NCBI RefSeq assembly: GCF_001307275.1
Contig: NZ_CP012831.1
Coordinates: 2,968,501 to 3,032,500 of the forward strand
Origin: Pseudomonas fluorescens
GTDB lineage: Bacteria; Pseudomonadota; Gammaproteobacteria; Pseudomonadales; Pseudomonadaceae
Reading direction: 5' to 3'
Length of the DNA: 64,000 bases
Part shown: positions 17,514-27,447 of the stretch, in pieces
Numbering within the stretch: position 1 is the first letter of the stretch
How the letters are laid out: each line of letters starts with the position of its first letter
Translations under genes and position numbers: made by a program
Notes under the pieces: model-generated
The model's input: only the letters and a program-made list of their open reading frames with translations
What the model was told of the DNA's origin: nothing
Databases searched by the model: none

Positions 17514-18890
17514 TTACACGGTATGCAGGTACCAGTTGTACTCGAGGTCGGAGATGGAGTGTTCGAACTCCTCCAGCTCGCTCTCCTTGCAGGCCACGAA
17601 GATATCGATGTATTTCGGATCGATGTACTTGGCCATGACTTCACTGTCGTCGAGCTCGCGCAGGGCATCGCGCAAGTTGTTCGGCAGGCTTTGCTCGTTT
17701 TGCTCGTAGCTGTTGCCTTCCACCGGCGCACCGGGCTCGATCTTGTTGACCAGGCCATGGTGCACGCCCGCCAACACGGCCGCCATCAGCAGGTAGGGGT
17801 TGGCATCGGCGCCGGCGACGCGGTGTTCCAGGCGCACGGCATCGGCCGAGCCGGTCGGCACGCGCAAGGCCACGGTGCGGTTGTCCAGGCCCCAGGTCGG
17901 CGAGTTCGGCACGTAGAACTGTGCGCCGAAACGACGGTAGGAGTTGACGTTCGGGCAGAGGAAAGCCATCTGCGCGGGCAGGGTCTCGAGCACACCGCCG
18001 ATCGCGTGACGCAGTGCGGCGTTCTGCTCGGGATCCTCGCTGGCAAAGATATTCTTGCCGTCTTTATCCAGAATCGAAATGTGGACGTGCAACCCATTGC
18101 CCGCCTGGCCCGGATACGGCTTGGCCATGAAGGTGGTGTCCATTTCATGGTCGTAGGCGATGTTCTTGATCAGGCGCTTGAGCAGGACCGCATAGTCGCA
18201 AGCCTTGATCGGATCGGCCACGTGGTGCAGGTTCACTTCGAACTGCGCCGGGGCACTTTCCTTGACGATGGCGTCGGCGGGAATGCCTTGCTCCTTGGCC
18301 CCTTCCAGAATGTCCTGGAGGCAATCGACGTATTCGTCGAGGTCATCGATCAGGTAGACCTGTGTCGAATGCGGGCGTTTGCCGGAAATCGGCGAGCGAG
18401 GCGGTTGTGGGCGTCCATTCACGTTCTCCTGGTCGATCAGGTAGAACTCCAGCTCGAATGCGGCGCAGATGGTCAGGCCCAGTTCATCGAACTTGGTCAC
18501 GACTTGGCGCAGGACTTCACGGGGATCGGCGAAGAAAGGTTCGCCTTCGAGTTCGTGCATGGTCATCAACAGTTGCGCAGTCGGGCGCTTCTGCCAAGGC
18601 TCGTTGCACAGGGTGTCAGGGATTGGATAACAGATTCGGTCAGCATCACCGATGTCCAGGCCCAGGCCGGTGCTTTCCACCGTAGAGCCATTGATATCCA
18701 GGGCAAATAAAGAGGCCGGCAGGTTGATGCCTTTCTCGTAAACCTTGTGGAGGCTGGTGCGTTCTATGCGCTTGCCGCGCACCACACCATTCATATCCGC
18801 AATCAGAAGGTCAACGTACAGAACCTCAGGATGTTCCTTAAGGAACGCGTTCGCTTCGTTAAGCTGAACGGCACGCGGGGGTACCGACAT
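17514..18890 (-). CDS. spuI: Glutamine-synthetase-like gamma-glutamylpolyamine synthetase
   Basis: A 458-residue type III glutamine synthetase-like enzyme that ligates glutamate to polyamines instead of ammonia. Family marks include LYVDLLIADMNGVVRGKRIE near the N-terminus, the glutamate/ATP site LHVHISILDKDGKNIF, and C-terminal RVPTGSADAVRLEHRVAGADANPYL. It is divergent from the spuABCDEFGH operon, the position and orientation of spuI in Pseudomonas. It is a paralogue of the second glutamine-synthetase gene at 19986. The mRNA has an Hfq/Crc-like A-rich motif over the ribosome-binding site. Exact amine preference versus SpuB cannot be read from sequence. Confidence 0.92.
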   Translation of the reverse strand: MSVPPRAVQLNEANAFLKEHPEVLYVDLLIADMNGVVRGKRIERTSLHKVYEKGINLPASLFALDINGSTVESTGLGLDIGDADRICYPIPDTLCNEPWQKRPTAQLLMTMHELEGEPFFADPREVLRQVVTKFDELGLTICAAFELEFYLIDQENVNGRPQPPRSPISGKRPHSTQVYLIDDLDEYVDCLQDILEGAKEQGIPADAIVKESAPAQFEVNLHHVADPIKACDYAVLLKRLIKNIAYDHEMDTTFMAKPYPGQAGNGLHVHISILDKDGKNIFASEDPEQNAALRHAIGGVLETLPAQMAFLCPNVNSYRRFGAQFYVPNSPTWGLDNRTVALRVPTGSADAVRLEHRVAGADANPYLLMAAVLAGVHHGLVNKIEPGAPVEGNSYEQNEQSLPNNLRDALRELDDSEVMAKYIDPKYIDIFVACKESELEEFEHSISDLEYNWYLHTV

Positions 18891-18902
18891 GATGCAACAC
18901 CT

Positions 18903-18910
18903 TTGTTGTT
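18903..18910 (-). promoter_or_regulatory. Hfq/Crc-type A-rich motif at the spuI ribosome-binding site
   Basis: On the spuI strand AACAACAA abuts the AAGG ribosome-binding site, 12 bases before the ATG. AAnAAnAA is the known target pattern of Hfq/Crc catabolite repression in Pseudomonas. Regulation is inferred. Confidence 0.5.
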
Positions 18911-18974
18911 AAAAATATCAATCATTGATCTCTTCGAAAGCCAGTCAACCCGAACGGCATGCCGAAGTCAAGCA

Positions 18975-19039
18975 GGGCCTTTTTTGCCCTAAAAAAGCAC
19001 CTGCAGGGCTTTTTTGAGGCAATTTAGGGCGTTTTTTTC
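18975..19039. promoter_or_regulatory. Three phased AGGGC-T6 boxes in the spuI-spuA divergent region
   Basis: AGGGCC-T6 (18975), AGGGC-T6 (19006) and AGGGCG-T7 (19027) are spaced by 31 and 21 bases, close to three and two helical turns. The first box also forms an inverted repeat CTTTTTT-N5-AAAAAAG. The boxes lie between the divergent polyamine genes and may bind a shared regulator or bend the DNA. Confidence 0.35.
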
Positions 19040-19143
19040 CCTTTAGGGGCCTTGGCGCCCGCAGGCTTGAGCGGGCCGTGTTGTATTTTTTACGGGGGTG
19101 TTGTGTAAAAAAATGAACAAGGCTAAGCTCGATTCAAACCCAT

Positions 19144-19155
19144 AACAGCAATAAT
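19144..19155 (+). promoter_or_regulatory. A-R-N repeat before spuA
   Basis: AAC-AGC-AAT-AAT, four A-R-N triplets, lies 13 bases before the spuA ATG. This is the pattern bound by the distal face of Hfq, comparable with the motif at spuI and spuD. Confidence 0.4.
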
Positions 19156-19168
19156 ACCGGGGTGCTTC

Positions 19169-19945
19169 ATGTCTCGCCTGCCGTTAATCGGCGTCACCAC
19201 CTGCTCCAGGCAGATGGGTCTGCATGCTTATCACACCAGCGGCGATAAATATGCCCGGGCTGTCGCGACAGCCGCCAAGGGCTTGCCAGTGCTGGTCCCG
19301 TCCCTGGCGGATCTGTTCCCACCGTCCGATATTCTGGACGCCCTGGACGGCATTCTTCTGACCGGCTCTCCTTCCAATGTAGAACCTTTTCATTATCAGG
19401 GCCCAGCCAGCGCGCCGGGCACTGCCCATGATCCTGCACGGGACGCCACCACCCTGCCGCTGATCCGCGCCGCTGTCGAGGCGGGCGTCCCGGTGCTGGG
19501 CATTTGTCGTGGTTTCCAGGAGATGAACGTAGCCTTTGGCGGCAGCCTGCATCAGAAAGTTCATGAAGTCGGAACGTTCATCGATCATCGTGAAGACGAT
19601 ACTCAAGCGGTGGAGGTCCAATATGGTCCTGCCCACGCCGTGGACATCCAGCCTGGCGGCATACTGGCAGGCCTGGGGCTGCCCCAGTCGATTGAGGTCA
19701 ACTCGATCCATAGCCAGGGCATCGAGCGCCTGGCGCCTGGGCTGCGGGCCGAAGCGGTGGCGCCCGATGGCCTGATCGAGGCTGTTTCGGTGCCAGAAGG
19801 CAAGGCTTTTGCTTTAGGTGTGCAATGGCACCCTGAATGGGAGGTAAGCTCTAACCCGCACTACCTTGCGATTTTCCAGGCATTTGGCGATGCCTGCCGA
19901 GCAAGGGCAACACAACGCGACGCAGATGCGTCAAACAACGCCTGA
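19169..19945 (+). CDS. spuA: Gamma-glutamyl-polyamine/GABA hydrolase (class I glutamine amidotransferase-like)
   Basis: A 258-residue PuuD/SpuA-type hydrolase that removes glutamate from gamma-glutamyl-GABA or a related intermediate of polyamine breakdown. The catalytic Cys is in GICRGFQEMNVAFGG (near residue 114). The His-Glu pair is in VQWHPEWE near the C-terminus. It is the first gene of spuABCDEFGH, followed after 40 bases by spuB. A short A-R-N repeat precedes the start. Confidence 0.93.
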   Translation: MSRLPLIGVTTCSRQMGLHAYHTSGDKYARAVATAAKGLPVLVPSLADLFPPSDILDALDGILLTGSPSNVEPFHYQGPASAPGTAHDPARDATTLPLIRAAVEAGVPVLGICRGFQEMNVAFGGSLHQKVHEVGTFIDHREDDTQAVEVQYGPAHAVDIQPGGILAGLGLPQSIEVNSIHSQGIERLAPGLRAEAVAPDGLIEAVSVPEGKAFALGVQWHPEWEVSSNPHYLAIFQAFGDACRARATQRDADASNNA

Positions 19946-19985
19946 CAACTAATAGCAGTCAGGAAACTCACGCCTAGAGGCATTT

Positions 19986-21344
19986 ATGAGTAACAACCTC
20001 GACCAGCTCACCGATTGGTTGAAAGACCACAAGATCACAGAAGTCGAATGCATGATTGGCGACCTGACCGGTATCACCCGGGGCAAGATCTCGCCGACCA
20101 ACAAGTTCATCGCCGAGAAAGGCATGCGCCTGCCCGAGAGCGTTCTGCTCCAGACCGTTACGGGCGACTATGTCGAAGACGACATCTATTACGAACTGCT
20201 CGACCCGGCTGACATCGACATGATCTGCCGCCCGGACGAGAACGCCGTGTTCCTTGTGCCCTGGGCCATCGAGCCCACCGCCCAGGTCATCCACGACGCC
20301 TACGACAAGCAGGGCAACCCCATCGAGCTGTCGCCGCGCAACGTGCTCAAGAAAGTGCTCAAGCTCTATGCCGACAAAGGTTGGCAGCCTATCGTGGCGC
20401 CGGAAATGGAGTTCTACCTGACCAAGCGCAGCGACGACCCGGACTTTCCGCTGCAACCGCCCATTGGCCGCTCCGGCCGCCCGGAAACCGGTCGCCAGTC
20501 TTTCTCGATCGAAGCGGCCAACGAATTCGATCCGCTGTTCGAAGACGTCTACGACTGGTGCGAACTGCAGGAGCTGGACCTTGATACCCTGATCCACGAG
20601 GACGGCACGGCGCAGATGGAAATCAATTTCCGTCACGGCGATGCCCTTTCCCTGGCCGACCAGATCCTGGTGTTCAAGCGCACCATGCGCGAGGCGGCAC
20701 TCAAGCACGACGTGGCCGCCACCTTCATGGCCAAGCCCATGACCGGCGAGCCGGGCAGTGCGATGCACCTGCACCAGAGCATTATCGACAAGGAAACCGG
20801 CAAGAACGTCTTCTCCAATGAAGACGGGACCATGAGCGATCTGTTCCTGCACCACATCGGTGGCTTGCAGAAGTTCATCCCCGAGCTGTTGCCGCTGTTC
20901 GCTCCCAACGTCAACTCGTTCCGCCGCTTCCTGCCGGACACCTCGGCACCGGTGAACGTGGAGTGGGGCGAAGAGAACCGCACCGTGGGCCTGCGCGTGC
21001 CGGATGCCGGGCCGCAGAACCGTCGGGTGGAAAACCGTTTGCCGGGCGCCGACGCCAACCCGTACCTGGCGATTGCCGCCAGCCTGCTGTGTGGCTTCAT
21101 CGGCATGGTCGAAGGCATCGACCCGAGCGCGCCGGTGGTGGGCCGTGGCTACGAGCGCCGCAACCTGCGTTTGCCGCTGACCATCGAAGACGCCCTGGAA
21201 CGCATGGAAAACAGCACCACCATCGAGAAGTACCTGGGCAAGAAATTCATCACAGGCTACGTCGCGGTCAAGCGGGCCGAGCATGAAAACTTCAAGCGCG
21301 TCATCAGTTCGTGGGAGCGGGAATTCCTGCTCTTTGCCGTCTGA
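19986..21344 (+). CDS. spuB: Glutamine-synthetase-like gamma-glutamylputrescine synthetase
   Basis: A 452-residue glutamine-synthetase-fold ligase, paralogous to the divergent spuI product. Motifs include VECMIGDLTGITRGKISPTN, the metal/substrate segment IVAPEMEFYLTKR, SAMHLHQSIIDKETGKNVFS, and RVPDAGPQNRRVENRLPGADANPYLAI. It activates putrescine by gamma-glutamylation in the cytoplasm. CTAGAGG lies upstream of the ATG. It stands between spuA (hydrolase) and spuC (aminotransferase), the conserved order. Confidence 0.93.
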   Translation: MSNNLDQLTDWLKDHKITEVECMIGDLTGITRGKISPTNKFIAEKGMRLPESVLLQTVTGDYVEDDIYYELLDPADIDMICRPDENAVFLVPWAIEPTAQVIHDAYDKQGNPIELSPRNVLKKVLKLYADKGWQPIVAPEMEFYLTKRSDDPDFPLQPPIGRSGRPETGRQSFSIEAANEFDPLFEDVYDWCELQELDLDTLIHEDGTAQMEINFRHGDALSLADQILVFKRTMREAALKHDVAATFMAKPMTGEPGSAMHLHQSIIDKETGKNVFSNEDGTMSDLFLHHIGGLQKFIPELLPLFAPNVNSFRRFLPDTSAPVNVEWGEENRTVGLRVPDAGPQNRRVENRLPGADANPYLAIAASLLCGFIGMVEGIDPSAPVVGRGYERRNLRLPLTIEDALERMENSTTIEKYLGKKFITGYVAVKRAEHENFKRVISSWEREFLLFAV

Positions 21345-21402
21345 AGCGCCGGGCGAGGCTGCTTCAGGCAGCTTCGCCCCCACCGATAACAGGAGAATTC
21401 GC

Positions 21403-22767
21403 ATGACCCGCAATAACCCGCAAACCCGTGAATGGCAGGCCCTGAGCAACGATCATCACTTGGCGCCGTTCAGCGATTTCAAGCAGCTCAAAGAGAAAGG
21501 CCCGCGCATCATCACCCACGCCAAGGGCGTCTACCTCTGGGACAGTGAAGGCAACAAGATCCTCGACGGCATGGCCGGCCTCTGGTGTGTGGCCGTCGGT
21601 TATGGCCGTGAGGAACTGGCCGACGCCGCCAGCCAGCAGATGCGTGAACTGCCGTACTACAACCTGTTCTTCCAGACGGCCCACCCGCCGGTGCTGGAAT
21701 TGTCCAAAGCCATCGCCGACATCGCCCCTGAAGGCATGAACCACGTGTTCTTCACCGGCTCCGGCTCCGAGGGCAACGACACCATGCTGCGCATGGTCCG
21801 CCACTATTGGGCGATCAAGGGCCAGCCGAACAAGAAAGTCATCATCAGCCGCAAGAACGGTTATCACGGTTCGACCGTCGCGGGCGCGAGCCTGGGCGGC
21901 ATGACCTATATGCACGAGCAGGGCGACCTGCCGATCCCGGGCATTGTCCACATCGCCCAGCCTTACTGGTTCGGTGAAGGCGGCGACATGAGCCCCGAAG
22001 AGTTCGGCGTGTGGGCGGCCAACCAGTTGGAAGAAAAGATCCTGGAGATCGGCGTGGACAACGTCGGGGCCTTCATCGCCGAGCCGATCCAGGGCGCCGG
22101 TGGCGTGATCGTGCCGCCGGACAGCTACTGGCCGCGCATGAAGGAAATCCTCGCCAAGTACGACATTCTGTTCGTGGCCGACGAAGTGATCTGTGGCTTC
22201 GGCCGCACCGGTGAGTGGTTCGGTACCGACCATTACGGGTTGAAACCGCACATGATGACCATCGCCAAGGGCCTGACCTCCGGCTATATCCCCATGGGTG
22301 GGCTGATCGTGCGCGACGACGTGGTCGCGGTGCTCAACGAAGGCGGTGACTTCAACCACGGGTTTACCTACTCCGGTCACCCGGTGGCCGCGGCGGTGGC
22401 CCTGGAAAACATCCGCATCCTGCGCGACGAGAAGATCATCGAGCGTGTCCACAGCGAAACGGCACCCTATTTGCAGAAGCGTTTGCGGGAACTGAACGAT
22501 CATCCGCTGGTGGGTGAAGTACGCGGGGTCGGTTTGCTGGGGGCGATCGAACTGGTCCAGGACAAGGCCACGCGCAAACGCTACGAAGGCAAGGGCGTGG
22601 GCATGATCTGCCGGCAGTTCTGCTTCGATAACGGGCTGATCATGCGCGCGGTGGGCGACACCATGATCATTGCGCCGCCGCTGGTGATCAGCAAGGCCGA
22701 GATCGATGAATTGGTGACCAAGGCGCGGCATTGCCTGGACCTGACGCTCAGTGCGTTGCAGGGCTAA
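21403..22767 (+). CDS. spuC: Polyamine:pyruvate aminotransferase SpuC
   Basis: A 454-residue class III, PLP-dependent aminotransferase that transfers the amino group of putrescine-type amines to pyruvate. The PLP lysine lies in TIAKGLTSGYIPMGG. The aspartate contacting PLP is in ILFVADEVICGFGRTGEWFGT, and the phosphate-binding region is FTGSGSEGNDTMLR. The start at 21403 has AGGAG. An upstream ATG inside spuB gives an unrelated extension. A stem-loop separates it from spuD. Confidence 0.94.
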   Translation: MTRNNPQTREWQALSNDHHLAPFSDFKQLKEKGPRIITHAKGVYLWDSEGNKILDGMAGLWCVAVGYGREELADAASQQMRELPYYNLFFQTAHPPVLELSKAIADIAPEGMNHVFFTGSGSEGNDTMLRMVRHYWAIKGQPNKKVIISRKNGYHGSTVAGASLGGMTYMHEQGDLPIPGIVHIAQPYWFGEGGDMSPEEFGVWAANQLEEKILEIGVDNVGAFIAEPIQGAGGVIVPPDSYWPRMKEILAKYDILFVADEVICGFGRTGEWFGTDHYGLKPHMMTIAKGLTSGYIPMGGLIVRDDVVAVLNEGGDFNHGFTYSGHPVAAAVALENIRILRDEKIIERVHSETAPYLQKRLRELNDHPLVGEVRGVGLLGAIELVQDKATRKRYEGKGVGMICRQFCFDNGLIMRAVGDTMIIAPPLVISKAEIDELVTKARHCLDLTLSALQG

Positions 22768-22803
22768 GTGCTAGGCTCTGAGCGAGGTGCCTGCAAGGGC
22801 CTC

Positions 22804-22828
22804 GCCCAGCGTGAACAAAAGGCTGGGC
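22804..22828 (+). other. Stem-loop between spuC and spuD
   Basis: GCCCAGC pairs with GCTGGGC around an 11-base loop, without a T-tract. It may stabilise the transcript or partly limit read-through into the transporter genes. Confidence 0.4.
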
Positions 22829-22907
22829 CTGTGTTGAAAGCCTGCCCTGTAACTTGCCAGACTACCGCCTGTTCAAGTTGCCCGCGAGCCGGCTACTGAA
22901 CGTGGCT

Positions 22908-22919
22908 AAAAAGAATAAC
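22908..22919 (+). promoter_or_regulatory. Hfq/Crc-type A-rich motif before spuD
   Basis: AAA-AAG-AAT-AAC, four AAn triplets, directly precedes the TGGAG ribosome-binding site of spuD. Confidence 0.5.
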
Positions 22920-22933
22920 TGGAGCATCAATCC

Positions 22934-24046
22934 ATGAAGGCATTAGGTATGAAGATAGCTGGCAAGACCCTCCTCGCCATGTCCCTGATGGGCGTGATGG
23001 CGGGCGCCGTCCAGGCGGACGACAAAGTGCTGCATGTCTACAACTGGTCCGACTACATTGCGCCGGACACCGTCGCCAAGTTCGAGAAAGAAACGGGGAT
23101 CAAAGTCGTCTACGACGTGTTCGACAGCAACGAAACCCTGGAAGCCAAGTTGCTGGCCGGCAAGTCCGGTTATGACATCGTGGTGCCGTCGAACAACTTC
23201 CTGGCCAAGCAGATCAAGGCCGGGGTCTACCAGGAGCTGGACAAGTCCAAGCTGCCGAACTGGAAGAACCTGGACACCGACCTGCTCAAGGCTGTCGGCG
23301 ATGCCAGCGACCAGGGCAACAAACACGCCTTCCCTTACATGTGGGGCACCATCGGCATCGGTTACAACCCCGAGAAGGTCAAGGCCGCATTGGGCGTCGA
23401 CAAGATCGATTCCTGGGACACCCTGCTCAAGCCCGAGAACATCGCCAAGCTCAAGAGCTGCGGCGTGAGCTTCCTCGATTCGCCAACCGAAATGATTCCG
23501 GTGGCCCTGCATTACCTTGGCTACCCGACCGACAGCCAGGACAAGAAGCAACTGGCCGAGGCTGAAGCACTGTTCCTCAAGTTGCGTCCATCGATCGGTT
23601 ACTTCCACTCTTCCAAATACATTTCCGACCTGGCCAACGGCAACATCTGCGTCGCCGTGGGCTACTCGGGTGATATCGAGCAATCCAAGAGCCGTGCTGC
23701 CGAGGCTGGCGGCAAAGTGAAAGTGGCCTACACCATTCCCAAGGAAGGTGCCGGTTCGTTCTACGACATGGTCGCCATTCCCAAGGATGCCGAAAATGTC
23801 GAGGCCGCTTATAAATGGATGAATTTCATCATGCAGCCGGAAATCATGGCGCAGATCACCGACAACGTGCGTTTCCCTAACGGCAACAAGGCCGCCACCG
23901 CGTTGGTGGACAAGGAAATCTCCGGTGACCCGAGCATTTACCCATCGGACGAAGTGAAGGCCAAGCTGTACGCCATCAGCGATCTGCCGCCAGCGACCCA
24001 GCGGATCCTGACCCGCAGCTGGACCAAGATCAAATCCGGTAAATAA
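22934..24046 (+). CDS. spuD: Putrescine ABC transporter substrate-binding protein SpuD
   Basis: A 370-residue PotF-type periplasmic protein. A signal peptide (about residues 1-28, ending GAVQA) leads into [19 protein letters not shown], the family's first strand. Repeated marks follow: [20 protein letters not shown] and [22 protein letters not shown]. SpuD binds putrescine in related species. An alternative start five codons further in (22949) is possible, but the ribosome-binding site suits 22934. It is about 60% similar to the next gene by eye, so the pair arose by duplication and split substrate preference. Confidence 0.94.
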   Translation: MKALGMKIAGKTLLAMSLMGVMAGAVQADDKVLHVYNWSDYIAPDTVAKFEKETGIKVVYDVFDSNETLEAKLLAGKSGYDIVVPSNNFLAKQIKAGVYQELDKSKLPNWKNLDTDLLKAVGDASDQGNKHAFPYMWGTIGIGYNPEKVKAALGVDKIDSWDTLLKPENIAKLKSCGVSFLDSPTEMIPVALHYLGYPTDSQDKKQLAEAEALFLKLRPSIGYFHSSKYISDLANGNICVAVGYSGDIEQSKSRAAEAGGKVKVAYTIPKEGAGSFYDMVAIPKDAENVEAAYKWMNFIMQPEIMAQITDNVRFPNGNKAATALVDKEISGDPSIYPSDEVKAKLYAISDLPPATQRILTRSWTKIKSGK

Positions 24047-24062
24047 GCCGGTCTGAAGCATC

Positions 24063-24101
24063 CTCCTGTTGTCGCTGGCATCGCTGCGGCGGCAACAGGA
24101 G
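24063..24101 (+). other. Intercistronic hairpin spuD-spuE
   Basis: Perfect 9-bp arms CTCCTGTTG and CAACAGGAG lie 16 bases after the spuD stop, with no T-tract. This suits 3'-end protection of an abundant binding-protein mRNA. Confidence 0.5.
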
Positions 24102-24218
24102 CAACTCAATAACTAAAAGTTTTGCTGGATCGGTTTATCGAGGGTAAGTTGCGCGCCGGTTTTGTTGCAGGGTCCATCGTGGCCAAGTAACGGGGGCAAC
24201 TTGGGCCCAACTATTTAA

Positions 24219-25328
<1,110 letters not shown>

Positions 25329-25387
25329 CCTCAACACTCTTGTTCGTCCGCGTGGGGCGAACTGCAAATTCTGTGGGAGTTTCGTAA

Positions 25388-26530
25388 ATGGCAGTTGCCT
25401 CCGGCGCCTATAAGAAAGCCCTCGAGGGCGACCAGACACCCAAGCAGGTGCTGGTCAAAATCGACCGGGTCACGAAGAAGTTCGACGAGACGATTGCCGT
25501 GGACGACGTGTCCCTGGAAATCAAGAAAGGCGAGATCTTCGCCTTGCTCGGCGGTTCGGGATCGGGCAAATCCACCTTGCTGCGCATGCTGGCCGGTTTC
25601 GAGCGGCCCACCGAGGGGCGGATTTTCCTCGACGGTGTGGACATCACCGACATGCCGCCCTATGAGCGGCCGATCAACATGATGTTCCAGTCCTACGCCC
25701 TGTTCCCGCACATGACCGTGGCGCAGAACATCGCCTTCGGTCTGCAACAGGACAAGATCCCGAAGGCCGAGATCGATGCCCGCGTGGCGGAGATGCTCAA
25801 GCTGGTGCAGATGAGCCAATACGCCAAGCGCAAGCCGCACCAGCTCTCCGGCGGCCAGCGCCAGCGTGTGGCCCTGGCCCGTTCCCTGGCCAAGCGCCCG
25901 AAGCTGTTGCTGCTCGACGAGCCGATGGGCGCGCTGGATAAGAAACTGCGCTCGCAGATGCAACTGGAGCTGGTGGAAATCATCGAGCGGGTTGGCGTGA
26001 CCTGCGTCATGGTGACCCACGATCAGGAAGAGGCCATGACCATGGCCGAACGTATCGCGATCATGCACCTGGGCTGGATCGCCCAGATCGGCAGCCCGAT
26101 CGACATCTACGAGACCCCGACCAGCCGGCTGGTCTGCGAGTTCATCGGCAACGTCAACATCTTCGAGACCGAAGTGGTGGACGACGCCGAAGGCCACGCG
26201 GTGCTGACCTGCAAGGACCTGGACCGCAATATCTACGTCGGCCACGGCATCAGCACCTCGGTGCAGGACAAGTCGGTGACCTACGCCATTCGCCCGGAAA
26301 AGCTGCTGGTCACTTCCGAGCCGCCGACCTGCGAGCACAACTGGTCCAGCGGCAAGGTCCATGACATCGCCTACCTGGGCGGCCACTCGGTGTTCTACGT
26401 CGAGCTGCCGAGCGGCAAGCTGGTGCAGTCCTTCGTCGCCAACGCCGAACGCCGTGGCCAGCGCCCGACCTGGGGCGACCAGGTGTTCGTCTGGTGGGAA
26501 GACGACAGCGGCGTGGTGCTTCGCTCATGA
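25388..26530 (+). CDS. spuF: Polyamine ABC transporter ATPase SpuF (PotG-like)
   Basis: A 380-residue ABC ATPase with Walker A GGSGSGKST, signature LSGGQRQR, Walker B LLLLDEPMGALDKKL and H-loop VTHDQEEAMTM. The C-terminal 110 residues form a TOBE regulatory domain (IYVGHGISTSVQDKSVTYAIRPEKLL region). It drives putrescine and spermidine uptake with SpuG and SpuH. Its TGA overlaps the spuG ATG by four bases. Confidence 0.95.
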   Translation: MAVASGAYKKALEGDQTPKQVLVKIDRVTKKFDETIAVDDVSLEIKKGEIFALLGGSGSGKSTLLRMLAGFERPTEGRIFLDGVDITDMPPYERPINMMFQSYALFPHMTVAQNIAFGLQQDKIPKAEIDARVAEMLKLVQMSQYAKRKPHQLSGGQRQRVALARSLAKRPKLLLLDEPMGALDKKLRSQMQLELVEIIERVGVTCVMVTHDQEEAMTMAERIAIMHLGWIAQIGSPIDIYETPTSRLVCEFIGNVNIFETEVVDDAEGHAVLTCKDLDRNIYVGHGISTSVQDKSVTYAIRPEKLLVTSEPPTCEHNWSSGKVHDIAYLGGHSVFYVELPSGKLVQSFVANAERRGQRPTWGDQVFVWWEDDSGVVLRS

Positions 26531-27447
26531 ACATGCGCAAACTCAAACGCCGACTCGATCGAATAACGCCCGGTGGCCGCCAACTGGTCATCGGGGTGCC
26601 CTTCATCTGGCTGTTCCTGTTCTTCATGCTGCCGTTCTTCATCGTCCTGAAGATCAGCTTTGCCGAAGCCGACGTGGCCATCCCGCCGTACACCGAGATC
26701 TACAGCTACGTCGACCAGAAGCTGCAGGTGCTGCTCAACCTCGCCAACTACGCGATGCTGAGCGAGGACGAGTTGTACATCGCCGCCTACCTTGGTTCGC
26801 TGAAAATGGCCCTGATCAGCACGCTCTTGTGCCTGCTGATCGGCTACCCGATGGCCTATGGCATCGCCAATGCCCGCAAAGAGATGCAGACGGTGCTGGT
26901 GCTGCTGATCATGATGCCGACCTGGACCGCGATCCTGATCCGCGTCTACGCGTGGATGGGCATCCTCAGCAACAACGGCTTGCTCAACGGCTTTTTGCTG
27001 AGCATGGGTTGGATCAGCGAACCGCTGCAGATCCTCAACACCAACCTGGCGGTGTATATCGGGGTCGTCTACTCCTATCTGCCGTTCATGATCCTGCCGT
27101 TGTACGCCAACCTGGTGAAACATGACGCCAGCCTGTTGGAAGCCGCGTCGGACCTGGGGTCGAGCACCTTCAACAGCTTCTGGAAAATCACCGTGCCGCT
27201 GTCCAAGAACGGCATCGTCGCCGGCTGCATGCTGGTGTTCATCCCCGTGGTGGGCGAGTTCGTCATCCCGGAACTGCTGGGCGGCCCGGAAACCCTGATG
27301 ATCGGCAAAGTGCTGTGGCAGGAATTCTTCAATAACCGAGACTGGCCGGTGGCATCCGCCCTGGCGGTGGTGATGCTGGCAATCCTGATCGTGCCCATCA
27401 TCCTGTTCAACCGCAGTCAGGCCAAAGAAATGGAGGGCAAGGAATGA
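26527..27447 (+). CDS. spuG: Polyamine ABC transporter permease SpuG (PotH-like)
   Basis: A 306-residue permease with six predicted membrane helices. The first is GVPFIWLFLFFMLPFFIVL. The EAA loop is DASLLEAASDLGSSTFNSFWKITVPLSKNG. The start at 26527 uses the ATGA overlap with spuF, and an upstream ATG at 26494 lies inside spuF. It pairs with SpuH to form the membrane channel and ends in a 4-base overlap with spuH. Confidence 0.95.
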   Translation: MNMRKLKRRLDRITPGGRQLVIGVPFIWLFLFFMLPFFIVLKISFAEADVAIPPYTEIYSYVDQKLQVLLNLANYAMLSEDELYIAAYLGSLKMALISTLLCLLIGYPMAYGIANARKEMQTVLVLLIMMPTWTAILIRVYAWMGILSNNGLLNGFLLSMGWISEPLQILNTNLAVYIGVVYSYLPFMILPLYANLVKHDASLLEAASDLGSSTFNSFWKITVPLSKNGIVAGCMLVFIPVVGEFVIPELLGGPETLMIGKVLWQEFFNNRDWPVASALAVVMLAILIVPIILFNRSQAKEMEGKE

